61,238 nucleotides of DNA from [Flexibacter] sp. ATCC 35208 (GTDB taxonomy: Bacteria > Bacteroidota > Bacteroidia > Chitinophagales > Chitinophagaceae): assembly GCF_001975825.1 (NCBI RefSeq), contig NZ_MTKN01000008.1, positions 122,291 to 183,528 on the forward strand, given 5' to 3'. Below are positions 46,035 through 54,448 of the stretch, piece after piece (positions within the stretch are counted from its first letter, which is position 1; the number at the start of each line of letters is the position of its first letter). The notes under the pieces are model-generated. The model did not search any database. It was not told where the DNA came from and saw only the letters and a list, made by a program, of their open reading frames with translations. The translations under genes and the position numbers were made by a program.

Positions 46035-46234
46035 ACACCCTCCCTCTTACACAGGCAAGAGAGAGGGTGTTAAGAAGGTCAACAGCCGGCTTTTTTTGCA
46101 GTAACGCCTCCATGCTGGAGTATAACTATTTGTAAAGCCGGCTTAGGTGCGATGTTGTACCAGCTCTGTATAGAAGCGTTTCTTTTTGCTAAGGACGAGG
46201 CCTGCGGCGGGCATTTCAGGAATTGCCGCAGGCC
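46035..46234. other. Structured intergenic region between nadV and the fusion gene
   Basis: Three inverted repeats without coding content: ACACCCTCCCTCTT with its near complement (46035-46070), AGCCGGCTTT / AAAGCCGGCT enclosing a small CTCCA / TGGAG hairpin (46084-46143), and GGCCTGCGGC / GCCGCAGGCC (46199-46234). None has a clear T-run. TTACACAAG at 46026-46034 resembles half of the NrtR-type palindrome upstream of nadM. Confidence 0.55.
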
Positions 46235-46263
46235 GTATGAAGAGACAAACAATAGATGAAAGG

Positions 46264-47679
46264 TCAGATCTGTGCTCTGGTCTTGATATCGTTAAATGTA
46301 TATGAAGTTTTTATTTCTCCATTTTCAAACACGGTAACCAATTCATCTTTAAGGCCGGCAGATTCACTTTCGGGGATGGTGACAAAGGCGCCATCTTTTT
46401 TCACTAATACCTGTTTGCCGGATTTGGATTTCTTGAAAGAGACACGGGTGTTACCGTTTGCATCCAGTTCCAATGGGTTTTTCTGTACATTGATGCCTTT
46501 CCCATTTACCACTGCGTAAGCGCATTTTAAAGCGTATTCCTGCGTATCTCTGTTCACTCTCTGTAATAGTGCTCCACCCATACCCAATACCAGGTTTTCG
46601 GCGCTGATACCGGCATTTTTCAATGCTTCGTAGATGGTGGGGATAGAAGAATAGCTAATACCATCACCCTGGATAACGCGTACCTGCGGAGGCAATACTT
46701 TGTAACCTTTTTCATTGATCGTGTAGCCGAATTTTTCCGTGAGTACTTCGAATACTTTCAACAGGGTTGCAACAGCATCGCCGCTATCAGGGCGGATCAC
46801 CAATGTACCTTCTCTTTGCAGGATCTGTTCTTTCAAGTCAGTACCCCAGTATTCTTCACAAGCTCTGATAATGTTGTAAGAATCAGATACGCAGGCAATG
46901 GTGCCGGTTGGGAAACTATCCAGTACATGTTTGAAGATCTCCTTCTCTCCCGGTTCACCTAACAAGGTCATGATAGAGTGTTCTGTAGCAGGAATAGAGA
47001 GGCCGGGAGCGGTGGGTGCATTGTAATATCTTTTGGCAAATGTAGAACCGATGATGGTATCGCTACCTGCAAAGTTGATCAGGTGTGCACTACCACCCCA
47101 TCCTGCGCTTTCTACAGAGCTGGCGCCACGAAAGCCGAAGTCATTCAGCACGAAGTCGATGCCTGCGAAAGATGCGGGGCTGGCGGTTTCATCGTAATAT
47201 TTCTTTACGACTTTTTTAATTTCACGGCTCATGGTAGCTACGGTACTTGGGTACCACACCTGCATAAGCAGTGTTTCGAGGAAGTTGGTGAGCCAGAAGC
47301 AATTTGGATCGGTGTTTTCGATAGTCATCAGTACATTGTGTGTAGCGGTGACGGTACCTTCCGGAACGGCTTTGATTCTTATTGGCAGGCGACCGCCATG
47401 TTGCTCGATGATATATTCAAATTTGGTGCGATCGAATATATCGTTGCGACCAAATACTTCATTCAATTCAATTTCTGCTTCGTCAATTTTTTCTTTGGTG
47501 ATCACTACGCCTTGCAGGTATTCCATGAGCAGATATTGGAGACCGTAGAATACAGTTTCGTTGAACTTGCCGCCCCGGCTTTCAAGGTAGGAGTAGATAT
47601 ATTCAGTACCGGGTATGTACAGTTTGTGGTGAGAGTATTTATAGGCGTCGGCTAAGAGTATGAGGTTTTCCTTTGTCAT
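46264..47679 (-). CDS. nadV: Nicotinamide phosphoribosyltransferase (NAMPT type)
   Basis: 471 residues. It begins NLILLADAYKYSHHKLYIPGTEYIYSYLESRGG, the NAMPT/NadV start. Catalytic-region landmarks include FLETLLMQVWYPSTVATMSR, DFGFRGASSVESAGWGGSAHLINFAGSDT, SIPATEHS (catalytic His), IIRACEEYWG, LVIRPDSGDAV and VIQGDGISYSS. It joins nicotinamide and PRPP into NMN, which the adjacent NadM can adenylylate, giving a two-step salvage route. It lies 11 bp downstream of nadM. Confidence 0.94.
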   Translation of the reverse strand: MTKENLILLADAYKYSHHKLYIPGTEYIYSYLESRGGKFNETVFYGLQYLLMEYLQGVVITKEKIDEAEIELNEVFGRNDIFDRTKFEYIIEQHGGRLPIRIKAVPEGTVTATHNVLMTIENTDPNCFWLTNFLETLLMQVWYPSTVATMSREIKKVVKKYYDETASPASFAGIDFVLNDFGFRGASSVESAGWGGSAHLINFAGSDTIIGSTFAKRYYNAPTAPGLSIPATEHSIMTLLGEPGEKEIFKHVLDSFPTGTIACVSDSYNIIRACEEYWGTDLKEQILQREGTLVIRPDSGDAVATLLKVFEVLTEKFGYTINEKGYKVLPPQVRVIQGDGISYSSIPTIYEALKNAGISAENLVLGMGGALLQRVNRDTQEYALKCAYAVVNGKGINVQKNPLELDANGNTRVSFKKSKSGKQVLVKKDGAFVTIPESESAGLKDELVTVFENGEIKTSYTFNDIKTRAQI

Positions 47680-47690
47680 GATTCTTTGAT

Positions 47691-48602
47691 TTAGGCGTTA
47701 GCAGAATATTTATCAGCGAGTTTTTCCAGCAATGGGATGTGTACAGGTTGGATGTCACCGTTAGCGATCATTTCACTGAGCTTGTTAACCGGTACCCAGC
47801 GCAGGGCGGCGATATCGTCGGCAGCAATGGGTTCTCCGAATATCAGGTCAGTACTGAATAAGGTCGTAATGATCTTGTCTACTTCGGAGCGGTAGCGCCA
47901 GTCGTCCATCTGCATGGAGAGTTCGTATTGCATAGGGCTGGTTTCCAGTTGACCACATTCTTCCTGCAATTCGCGGCGGGCGGCGGCATCAAAGTTTTGA
48001 TCTTCAGGATCTGTGAAACCACCGGGCAGGCGCCAGGCATGTTCGGCAGGTTTGCGACCCAGTAACAATTCTGTGCGATTGTGTCTGAATACGGCGATAT
48101 CTACGGTTGGATATACTTTCGGAAACTGATTGTATGTATTGTAGATAATGCCGGCTCTGAATTCTTCAGTATCAAACACTTTGTCAGACACTGCTTCGCG
48201 CAGGGCGGTAGCATTGTAGTCCTTTACAGGAGGCAGGTCATTGGTTGGATATCGGCCACCGTAGTAAGGGATGAAACTATCCCGGCTGCCGTACAGCACG
48301 AATGATTCGTGGGGGAAGTTAGTCGAGAGCAATTCATCCAGTTTGGAGGACCATACTTTATCATCGGCCTGATCGCTCAGCGGGAGGATGATGATATCGG
48401 AGAAGAGTTGTTTGATCATTCTCTCCCTGGTATAATAATCCAGCGGATGCTTGCGGCTACCTTTCACCGGGCTTACGCCGAGTACGATGATAAGGCGGTT
48501 ATGCTTTTGCTTTACCTGCCGGATCAGTTCCAGGTGACCTTCGTGAAGGCTGGGTGTCTGAAAGCGGGCGATGATTACTCCTGTCGGTTTTAGCGTTGTC
48601 AT
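47691..48602 (-). CDS. nadM: Bifunctional NMN adenylyltransferase / Nudix hydrolase
   Basis: 303 residues from the ATG at 48602 (MTTLKPTGVIIARFQTPSLHEGHLEL); the frame is open to 48683, but this region holds the operator and promoter. Residues 1-175 are the NadM domain with the nucleotidyl site ARFQTPSLHEGH (HxGH intact) and GVSPVKGSRKHPLDYYTRERMI. The Nudix part has GGFTDPEDQNFDAAARRELQEECG with the EE pair intact, though one residue longer than the consensus. It makes NAD from NMN and ATP; the Nudix domain probably cleaves ADP-ribose. First gene of nadM-nadV, under the palindrome. Confidence 0.93.
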   Translation of the reverse strand: MTTLKPTGVIIARFQTPSLHEGHLELIRQVKQKHNRLIIVLGVSPVKGSRKHPLDYYTRERMIKQLFSDIIILPLSDQADDKVWSSKLDELLSTNFPHESFVLYGSRDSFIPYYGGRYPTNDLPPVKDYNATALREAVSDKVFDTEEFRAGIIYNTYNQFPKVYPTVDIAVFRHNRTELLLGRKPAEHAWRLPGGFTDPEDQNFDAAARRELQEECGQLETSPMQYELSMQMDDWRYRSEVDKIITTLFSTDLIFGEPIAADDIAALRWVPVNKLSEMIANGDIQPVHIPLLEKLADKYSANA

Positions 48603-48612
48603 ATACCAGTGT

Positions 48613-48633
48613 TTTGTGTAACTTCTACACAAA
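48613..48633. promoter_or_regulatory. 21-bp palindrome, predicted NrtR operator of nadM-nadV
   Basis: TTTGTGTA-ACTTC-TACACAAA, perfect 8-bp arms, 11 bp before the nadM ATG. On the minus strand a -7 box TATATTTG (48637-48630) overlaps it, and an identical TATATTTGTGTA recurs at 48690-48679. A further 9-bp palindrome (ATATAAAAG / CTTTTATAT, 48633-48654) adjoins. Repressor binding would block the promoter. Confidence 0.7.
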
Positions 48634-48711
48634 TATAAAAGGGTTCTTTTATATACGCAAAATATTTTTGGTGAAATGTACACAAATATAGTTTACGTAT
48701 TGATTATCAAT

Positions 48712-48749
48712 GATAAAAAATCCCCCTCCTTTTTGACAGGTAGGGGGAT
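48712..48749 (-). terminator. Intrinsic terminator of nrtR
   Basis: 8-bp stem ATCCCCCT / AGGGGGAT with a 14-nt loop and six T on the minus strand, 25 bp past the nrtR stop. It separates nrtR from nadM, which must use its own promoter. Confidence 0.75.
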
Positions 48750-48773
48750 ATAAAGAATGTCAGTTATGATCCA

Positions 48774-49460
48774 TTAGATTTCGAACATAATTCCTTCCTG
48801 CTTCAATTGAAAATACCGTTCTTCATTGAAACTGTACAACTTGGCGGGTCTGCCTGCGGAGGGATGTTTTAGTTTTTCATTATGTTCCATTAATATCCCA
48901 AAGTGATTCATTTTCTTCTGGAAGTTACGTCTGTCTATAGGGCGGTCCAGAACAGTTTCATACAGTTTTTCCAGGTCAGAAATAGGAAACTTCTTATCCA
49001 GCAATTCGAAGCCGATAGGTTCGTACCGGATTTTGTTACGCAATCTTTTGACAGCGGTAGATACGATCTCGCCGTGGTCAAACGCCAATGCGGGTAAGTG
49101 TTTTATATCGAACCAGCGGGCGTCTTCAGCATCTGAGCTGGCTGCCAGCTTGAAGTTAGTAGGATTGACGAGTCCGAAGAAGGCGATGGAAATAATCCTG
49201 CCACGGGGATCGCGTTCTGGTCTGCCGAAGGTATACAGCTGTTCCAGGTAGTTGATGTGCACACCGGCTTCGGTGAGCAGTTCGCGTGTCACGGCGTCTT
49301 CCAGTGTTTCGCCATTCAGTACGAAGCCACCGGGTAGTGCCCAGTCATGAATAAAAGGGTCTATTGTCCGTTTGATCAGCAATACGGAAATGCTTCCTTT
49401 GGCAGTGTAACCAAATACAACTGCATCAACACAAAGGCGTATGTCTTGTCTAGGTCCCAA
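48774..49460 (-). CDS. nrtR: NrtR, Nudix-related transcriptional regulator of NAD metabolism
   Basis: 228 residues. The N-terminal Nudix-like domain (LCVDAVVFGYTAKGSISVLLIKR, WALPGGFVLNGETLEDAV) has a changed catalytic box: RELLTEAGV, with Thr for the first metal-binding Glu, in line with a sensor rather than an enzyme. The C-terminal winged helix has RPIDRRNFQKKMNHFGILME and GRPAKLYSF, the NrtR hallmark. NrtR represses NAD genes and releases DNA on binding ADP-ribose. No ATG is available: an in-frame TAA lies 11 codons upstream, so the TTG at 49460 is the likely start. It follows the lipoprotein gene by 14 bp. Confidence 0.9.
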   Translation of the reverse strand: MGPRQDIRLCVDAVVFGYTAKGSISVLLIKRTIDPFIHDWALPGGFVLNGETLEDAVTRELLTEAGVHINYLEQLYTFGRPERDPRGRIISIAFFGLVNPTNFKLAASSDAEDARWFDIKHLPALAFDHGEIVSTAVKRLRNKIRYEPIGFELLDKKFPISDLEKLYETVLDRPIDRRNFQKKMNHFGILMEHNEKLKHPSAGRPAKLYSFNEERYFQLKQEGIMFEI

Positions 49461-49474
49461 ATGATGTAAGAGGG

Positions 49475-49876
49475 TTATTTAATATAATTGGTCACCTGCG
49501 TGCTATCTTTTTTCAGGTTGATGAACAGCGGGCTTTTCTGCGGGTCAAATGCGATGATCGTATTTGACTGCCAGGCATCTTCAGGCGCCGGTAGTTCGAG
49601 CATAACTTCCAACCCGTTTGCACGGCGGAAGAGGAGGCTGTCTTTGGTGACGAGGTGTTTTTTGAACCCATGTCTTTCCAGTATGCGGGCCATTTCTTCC
49701 TGACGCTGTAAGACGATATTGGTAAGGGAGTCACTACTCACTGGTTGGGCATTGCGTAGCACATAGCTTTTCTCGGTCACGACGTCGTAAGCTGAGGCAT
49801 CCCGGTTATCGTTACGCGACTGATTACACGAAAAGAAGATGGTGGCTACCGTAAATATCAACAAAACAGGCTTCAT
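49475..49876 (-). CDS. Hypothetical lipoprotein
   Basis: 133 residues from the ATG at 49876, which begins a lipoprotein signal (MKPVLLIFTVATIFFSCNQ). The frame open to 50038 runs through the terminator hairpin and is rejected. The body is charged and helical (IVLQRQEEMARILERHGFKKHLV), with no family recognised. It precedes nrtR by 14 bp on the same strand, so it may share its transcript. Confidence 0.72.
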   Translation of the reverse strand: MKPVLLIFTVATIFFSCNQSRNDNRDASAYDVVTEKSYVLRNAQPVSSDSLTNIVLQRQEEMARILERHGFKKHLVTKDSLLFRRANGLEVMLELPAPEDAWQSNTIIAFDPQKSPLFINLKKDSTQVTNYIK

Positions 49877-49920
49877 ATCACGATATTGAAGCTGCAAGAT
49901 ACCGGATTTAGAAAAAATAG

Positions 49921-49962
49921 CACAAAAAACGCTTTTGCCGTATGGCAGAAGCGTTTTTTGTG
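49921..49962. terminator. Bidirectional terminator hairpin after the M28 peptidase gene
   Basis: 19-bp arms CACAAAAAACGCTTTTGCC / GGCAGAAGCGTTTTTTGTG with one mismatch, GTAT loop. It lies 27 bp past the M28 stop on the minus strand. Confidence 0.8.
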
Positions 49963-49989
49963 CGTGCGTATGCGTCTTCTGTGGTCTGT

Positions 49990-51615
49990 TTAGAATTGGA
50001 TATCGAATTTCTTTTCCTGTGCACCTCTTTTTACCCATACAGTTGTCTTGTCGCCTTTTTTGAAGCTGGCGAGGGCCTGCATGTAATCTTCGAGGTTGGC
50101 GACAGTATGGTTACCCAGCTTAATAATGATGTCATTCGCAGCTAAACCCGCTTTGTATGCGGTTTTTCCCTCTGTGACCGCATCTACATGTACCCCATTC
50201 TTCTGCCAGGTATAATCGGGCATAATACCCAGGGTCACGGAAAAACGGGTACTGGTAGCCATCTGCTTATCCTTCGTTTTGGTAAATGCCAGTTTGGTCA
50301 TGCCATTCGTTTTTTCCACGATATCATACACCATCTTCAGCACCACCACTTCACCATTATAATTAATCCTGTCCGCATCGTCAGAAGGTTTGTGATAATC
50401 AGCATGGGAGCCGGTGAAGAAAAACAGCACCGGTATATTCTTCAGGTAAAAAGAAGTATGATCGGAAGGCCCTGTGCCTGAAGAATCGAAAGTCAGTTTT
50501 ATGCCTGCCGGCGCCGCTGCTTTTACGACCTCCGGCCATACGGGAGAGGTGCCTACCCCTCCTACCTGCAAACCTTTGGATGTATCCAGGCGGCCTATCA
50601 TATCCATATTGATCATATAATCCACCGATCCCAGCTCCACAGGGGAATGATCTGCGAAATATTTGGAACCAAAGAGGCCCAGTTCTTCCCCGGAGAAGGC
50701 GGTGAACAGGACGTTGTATTTATTGAAATGCGCAGCTTTCAGTAAGCGGGCCAGTTCAATCAGCGCTGCTGTACCGCTGGCATTGTCATCGGCGCCATTG
50801 TGAATAGATTTATCATTGGGGGCCAGGGAGTTATGGTCCTCTCCTTTGCCAAGGTGGTCAAAGTGAGCACCTATGATGATAGTAGCAGGTGCTTTATTGT
50901 CCAAAAAACCGATTACATTGGTGCCGGTGCGTTTACTGGCGCCAAAGACCACGTTCATACTCACCTGAACTTCTTCAGCATTTTCCATGGTTTTGCTGAT
51001 GCCGTCTGTCACCCACATTACCGGAATGGTGAGTGGGGTGGTTTCTTTTGACAACCATTTATGTACATCGGCAGCAGTTTCAGGGCCATTGTAGAAAACA
51101 ACCCCGGTTGCTCCGGCTTTTGCTGCTTCGGCAGCTGCCTGGTGGTAGATCTCCAGCGGATCAGTATGTGGATCAGATTCAATGTCTTTTACATTGAGCA
51201 ACCAGATATTATCCGGTTCATTTACCGCTGGCATTACATCGCCTTTTGCACGCTTTTGAGCGCTGAAAGGCAATGGAATGTACTGTTCAACGGGTATGAG
51301 CGCGTTGTTATTAATTGTCAGGGAGCTGGCAGGATCGATGGTTTTGCCTTCATTGACAGGGAACGTCTGGAGGTAGCCATTGTCTCCTTTGGGAGTCAGG
51401 CCGGCTTGTTTCATTTGTGCTGAAATGTAGCTAGCCGCCAATTGTTCACCGGGACTGCCCGTGAGGCGTCCTTCCAATTTGTCGCTGGCCAGGTAGCTAA
51501 TGTGGGTCTGTAGGTTTCCCAGAGTCTTACGGTCGGCTTTCTTTTGGGCGGTCAGTTGCGCAGAAGGCAGCACGAGCGCCAGCAGCCAAATGGAGTGCTT
51601 CACAGTTGTATGCAT
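49990..51615 (-). CDS. Secreted M28-family metallopeptidase with PDZ domain
   Basis: 541 residues with a signal peptide (IWLLALVLPSAQLTA). A PA-like insert (residues ~130-220) precedes the M28 domain. Zinc ligands follow the family order: IIGAHFDHLG, HNGADDNASG, AFSGEELGLFGS, MDMIGR and HADYHKPSDDADRI. The last ~110 residues are a PDZ domain (LGIMPDY, VDAVTEGKTAYKAGLAANDIIIKLG). It probably acts as an aminopeptidase on secreted or periplasmic peptides. Single gene with its own terminator. Confidence 0.92.
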   Translation of the reverse strand: MHTTVKHSIWLLALVLPSAQLTAQKKADRKTLGNLQTHISYLASDKLEGRLTGSPGEQLAASYISAQMKQAGLTPKGDNGYLQTFPVNEGKTIDPASSLTINNNALIPVEQYIPLPFSAQKRAKGDVMPAVNEPDNIWLLNVKDIESDPHTDPLEIYHQAAAEAAKAGATGVVFYNGPETAADVHKWLSKETTPLTIPVMWVTDGISKTMENAEEVQVSMNVVFGASKRTGTNVIGFLDNKAPATIIIGAHFDHLGKGEDHNSLAPNDKSIHNGADDNASGTAALIELARLLKAAHFNKYNVLFTAFSGEELGLFGSKYFADHSPVELGSVDYMINMDMIGRLDTSKGLQVGGVGTSPVWPEVVKAAAPAGIKLTFDSSGTGPSDHTSFYLKNIPVLFFFTGSHADYHKPSDDADRINYNGEVVVLKMVYDIVEKTNGMTKLAFTKTKDKQMATSTRFSVTLGIMPDYTWQKNGVHVDAVTEGKTAYKAGLAANDIIIKLGNHTVANLEDYMQALASFKKGDKTTVWVKRGAQEKKFDIQF

Positions 51616-51827
51616 ATTTTAAAGAGATCAAGAGACGATAGTCATTCCAAGCAAGAGATAACCCGGTATCTAAGTTGTTGGTTAGCAAATCATACACCGC
51701 GGGATAATAACATTCATATCCTTTACGTTGTTTAGATTCCCGGTTCAAATTTATGACGCTGCAGCATAACTATTGTGACGGAAAAGGCAATTATTGGTCC
51801 AATTTCGCCGAATTTGGAAAATCAACC

Positions 51828-51835
51828 TATTTTTG
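51828..51835 (+). promoter_or_regulatory. TAnnTTTG promoter -7 box of the gcvT operon
   Basis: TATTTTTG, 61 bp before the gcvT ATG, with TTTC about 21 bp upstream (51803-51806) as a possible -33 element. The 281-bp gap at 51616-51895 holds no gene. Confidence 0.5.
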
Positions 51836-51895
51836 CGGGGCTTAAACAAAAACTAAACTATAAGCATACCCAAAACAAGCACCGATCATTAGATT

Positions 51896-52984
51896 ATGAA
51901 GAACACACCATTTACAAACAAACACATAGCGCTGGGCGCTAAGATGGCAGCCTTTGCAGGTTATAACATGCCTATCTCTTACACTGGTATCAATGATGAG
52001 CATCAGGCCGTGCGTACGAATGCCGGGGTATTTGACGTCAGCCATATGGGTGAGTTCATGTTAAAAGGGGAGCATGCGCTGGATCTGATTCAACGGGTAA
52101 CCAGTAATGATGCCTCCAAACTGACGGCTGGGAAAGCACAATACAGCTGTTTGCCTAATGAAGAAGGTGGTATTGTGGATGACCTCCTGGTGTACTGCAT
52201 CGAGGAAAATAAGGTATATATGCTGGTGGTAAATGCCAGCAACATCGAAAAAGACTGGAACTGGATCAGCAAATTCAATACGAAGGGTGTGGACATGCAG
52301 AATATTTCTGACCGCACCTGTCTGCTGGCTATTCAGGGGCCTAATGCTGCGAGCATGCTGCAATCCCTGACCAGTACAGACCTGGTAAACCTGAAATACT
52401 ACACTTTCGCGAAAGGTGAATTTGCAGGTGTATCCAATGTGATCATCAGTGCTACAGGTTATACCGGTGCTGGTGGTATTGAGATCTATTTTGAAGATAA
52501 AGACGATAATGCAGACAAGATCTGGGATGCCATCTTCGCGGTGGGTGGTCCTAAAGGTCTGAAACCTATTGGTCTGGGAGCAAGAGATACCCTGCGACTG
52601 GAAATGGGCTTCTGTCTGTATGGCAATGATATTGACGACAGCACCTCTCCGCTTGAAGCTGGTCTGGGCTGGATCACGAAATTTACAAAAGAATTTACGG
52701 CACGTAGTATCTTTGAAGCGCAAAAGGTTGCCGGTTTGAAACAGAAACTGGTAGGTTTTGAAATGGTTGACAAGGGCATTCCCCGTCATGACTATGAAAT
52801 CAAGGATGCCAATGGTCAGGTCATAGGCCGCGTTACTTCTGGTACACAATCGCCTTCTATGCAGAAAGCGGTAGGTCTGGGCTATGTTCAAACACCTTTT
52901 GCCGCACTGGATTCCGAGATCTTTGTAGCTGTAAGGGATAAGCTATTGAAAGCCAAGGTGGTGAAAGTACCGTTCTTAAGCTAA
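51896..52984 (+). CDS. gcvT: Glycine cleavage system aminomethyltransferase (T protein)
   Basis: 362 residues. T-protein motifs: [63 protein letters not shown] ([13 protein letters not shown]), [37 protein letters not shown] and [12 protein letters not shown]. It moves the methylene of glycine from lipoylated H protein to tetrahydrofolate, releasing ammonia. gcvH and gcvP are not in the window. It starts a three-gene unit with the SRPBCC and comB genes. Confidence 0.96.
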   Translation: MKNTPFTNKHIALGAKMAAFAGYNMPISYTGINDEHQAVRTNAGVFDVSHMGEFMLKGEHALDLIQRVTSNDASKLTAGKAQYSCLPNEEGGIVDDLLVYCIEENKVYMLVVNASNIEKDWNWISKFNTKGVDMQNISDRTCLLAIQGPNAASMLQSLTSTDLVNLKYYTFAKGEFAGVSNVIISATGYTGAGGIEIYFEDKDDNADKIWDAIFAVGGPKGLKPIGLGARDTLRLEMGFCLYGNDIDDSTSPLEAGLGWITKFTKEFTARSIFEAQKVAGLKQKLVGFEMVDKGIPRHDYEIKDANGQVIGRVTSGTQSPSMQKAVGLGYVQTPFAALDSEIFVAVRDKLLKAKVVKVPFLS

Positions 52985-53009
52985 TACACCTTTTTAAAAC
53001 CATATCGCT

Positions 53010-53483
53010 ATGCCTACCATTCATCTAACTACTGTAATTCGTGCTCCAATGGACAGGGTTTTTGACCTGAGCCGGAGTATCACCCTGCACAAGCGCAGTA
53101 TGTCGCACCTGCAGGAAGACGCGATAAAAGGCTGTGTAAACGGTCTGATTGAAGCTGACGAAACAGTGACCTGGCAAGCTAAACATTTGGGTAAAATCAG
53201 ACAGCTGACCACCCGCATTACGGAGATGCGCCATAAAGAGTATTTCTGTGACGAGATGGTAAACGGAGACTTTACCTATATGAAGCATGAACATCATTTT
53301 AAGCAAATCGAAAATGCTACGATAGCTATTGATGTATTTGAATATGGCACCCCTTACGGGCGTCTGGGCAGATGGTTTGAGAAGTTGTATCTGAACAGGT
53401 ACATGACGCAGTTGCTGAAGATGCGTAATGATGTCATCAAGGACTATGCGGAGACCGAAAAATGGAGAGTAATATTAGATTGA
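53010..53483 (+). CDS. SRPBCC-family protein
   Basis: 157 residues. The START/SRPBCC pattern is visible: IHLTTVIRAPMDRVFDLSRS at the start (cf. polyketide-cyclase-like), a beta-sheet middle, and the closing helix YLNRYMTQLLKMRNDVIKDYAE. It binds a hydrophobic ligand in related proteins; the ligand here is unknown. It lies 25 bp after gcvT and 2 bp before the comB start, so it is co-transcribed. Confidence 0.85.
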   Translation: MPTIHLTTVIRAPMDRVFDLSRSITLHKRSMSHLQEDAIKGCVNGLIEADETVTWQAKHLGKIRQLTTRITEMRHKEYFCDEMVNGDFTYMKHEHHFKQIENATIAIDVFEYGTPYGRLGRWFEKLYLNRYMTQLLKMRNDVIKDYAETEKWRVILD

Positions 53484-53485
53484 TA

Positions 53486-54217
53486 ATGAGCAAAGAAGAA
53501 ACACAGTTACCATCTTTAGAAGTATGTTTATCGCCTGCTTTACTGCACCTGCATGAGATAAAAGGTAGTATTGTAGTGATTATCGATGTTTTGAGAGCCA
53601 CATCCACCATTTGTACAGCACTGTACAATGGCGCTGCCAGGGTAATACCGGTAGCCACCGTGCCGGATTGTATCCGTATAGGTACCGAACTGGGGGCGAT
53701 CACTGCCGGTGAAAGAGACGGCCGGGTAGCTGAAGGTCTGGAGCATGGTAATTCGCCTTTTGAATACACCCGCGGGTTTATCGGGGGCAAAACACTGGTG
53801 CTTACTACTACCAATGGCACCAAGCTGTTGCATATGGCTAAGGATGCGGAACAGATCATTACGGGTTCTTTCCCTAATCTCTCTGCGGTGTGCGATTACC
53901 TGATTGCGCAAAAGCGCCCTGTGATACTGGGTTGCGCTGCCTGGAAGGATAAGGTGAACCTGGAAGACACGCTCTTTGCCGGTGCTGTGATCAGTCGCAT
54001 TAAGGAGCACTTCATTATTAATGATGATGCTGCCCTTGCTGCTGAAATGCTGTATACCTCCAACAAGGATAATATCCAGGAAATGATGACCCAGGCATCG
54101 CATTACAAGCGTCTGGCGAAGTTTGGTCTGCAAAAAGACATTCAGTATTGCCTGACTCCCGACGGGGCAAATGTGCTTCCGCTTTATAAAAATGGAGAGT
54201 TGGTAATTGTAAAATAA
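53486..54217 (+). CDS. comB: 2-phosphosulfolactate phosphatase (ComB family)
   Basis: 243 residues from the ATG at 53486 (MSKEETQLPSLEVCLSP); an ATG at 53462 would overlap the SRPBCC gene. ComB motifs: VVIIDVLRATSTICTAL, AGERDGRVAEGLEHGNSPFEYT, LVLTTTNGTKLL, GCAAWKDKVNLEDTLFAGAV. The family hydrolyses 2-phosphosulfolactate to sulfolactate. Bacteroidota of this type lack coenzyme M, so a role in sulfonolipid or other sulfonate synthesis is an inference. comA is not in the window. Confidence 0.9.
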   Translation: MSKEETQLPSLEVCLSPALLHLHEIKGSIVVIIDVLRATSTICTALYNGAARVIPVATVPDCIRIGTELGAITAGERDGRVAEGLEHGNSPFEYTRGFIGGKTLVLTTTNGTKLLHMAKDAEQIITGSFPNLSAVCDYLIAQKRPVILGCAAWKDKVNLEDTLFAGAVISRIKEHFIINDDAALAAEMLYTSNKDNIQEMMTQASHYKRLAKFGLQKDIQYCLTPDGANVLPLYKNGELVIVK

Positions 54218-54224
54218 ATCTTAA

Positions 54225-54256
54225 AGTCCCCGGCGATTTTCCTTGCCGGGGGCTAT
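54225..54256 (+). terminator. Probable terminator after comB
   Basis: 10-bp stem AGTCCCCGGC / GCCGGGGGCT with a 10-nt loop, followed by a moderate AT stretch, no long T-run. Confidence 0.55.
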
Positions 54257-54359
54257 TCATTTTATTGAAACCCCCTTCTGTTCAGGGGTTTGTCTGCAGG
54301 GACCTTGTCTGACCCTTCACTGCGTCCCTCCCGCTCATCTTTTTTACGATTTTTCTGTG

Positions 54360-54367
54360 TACTTTTG
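54360..54367 (+). promoter_or_regulatory. TAnnTTTG promoter -7 box of the SNF2 helicase gene
   Basis: TACTTTTG, 82 bp upstream of the ATG at 54449. Confidence 0.4.
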
Positions 54368-54448
54368 TGAATTGCCTTCTAGCCATCTGCTAAATATTTT
54401 AGTTTTTAACCCGCAAGTGGTCAGAATAAAATAAGGCAAACTGATACT

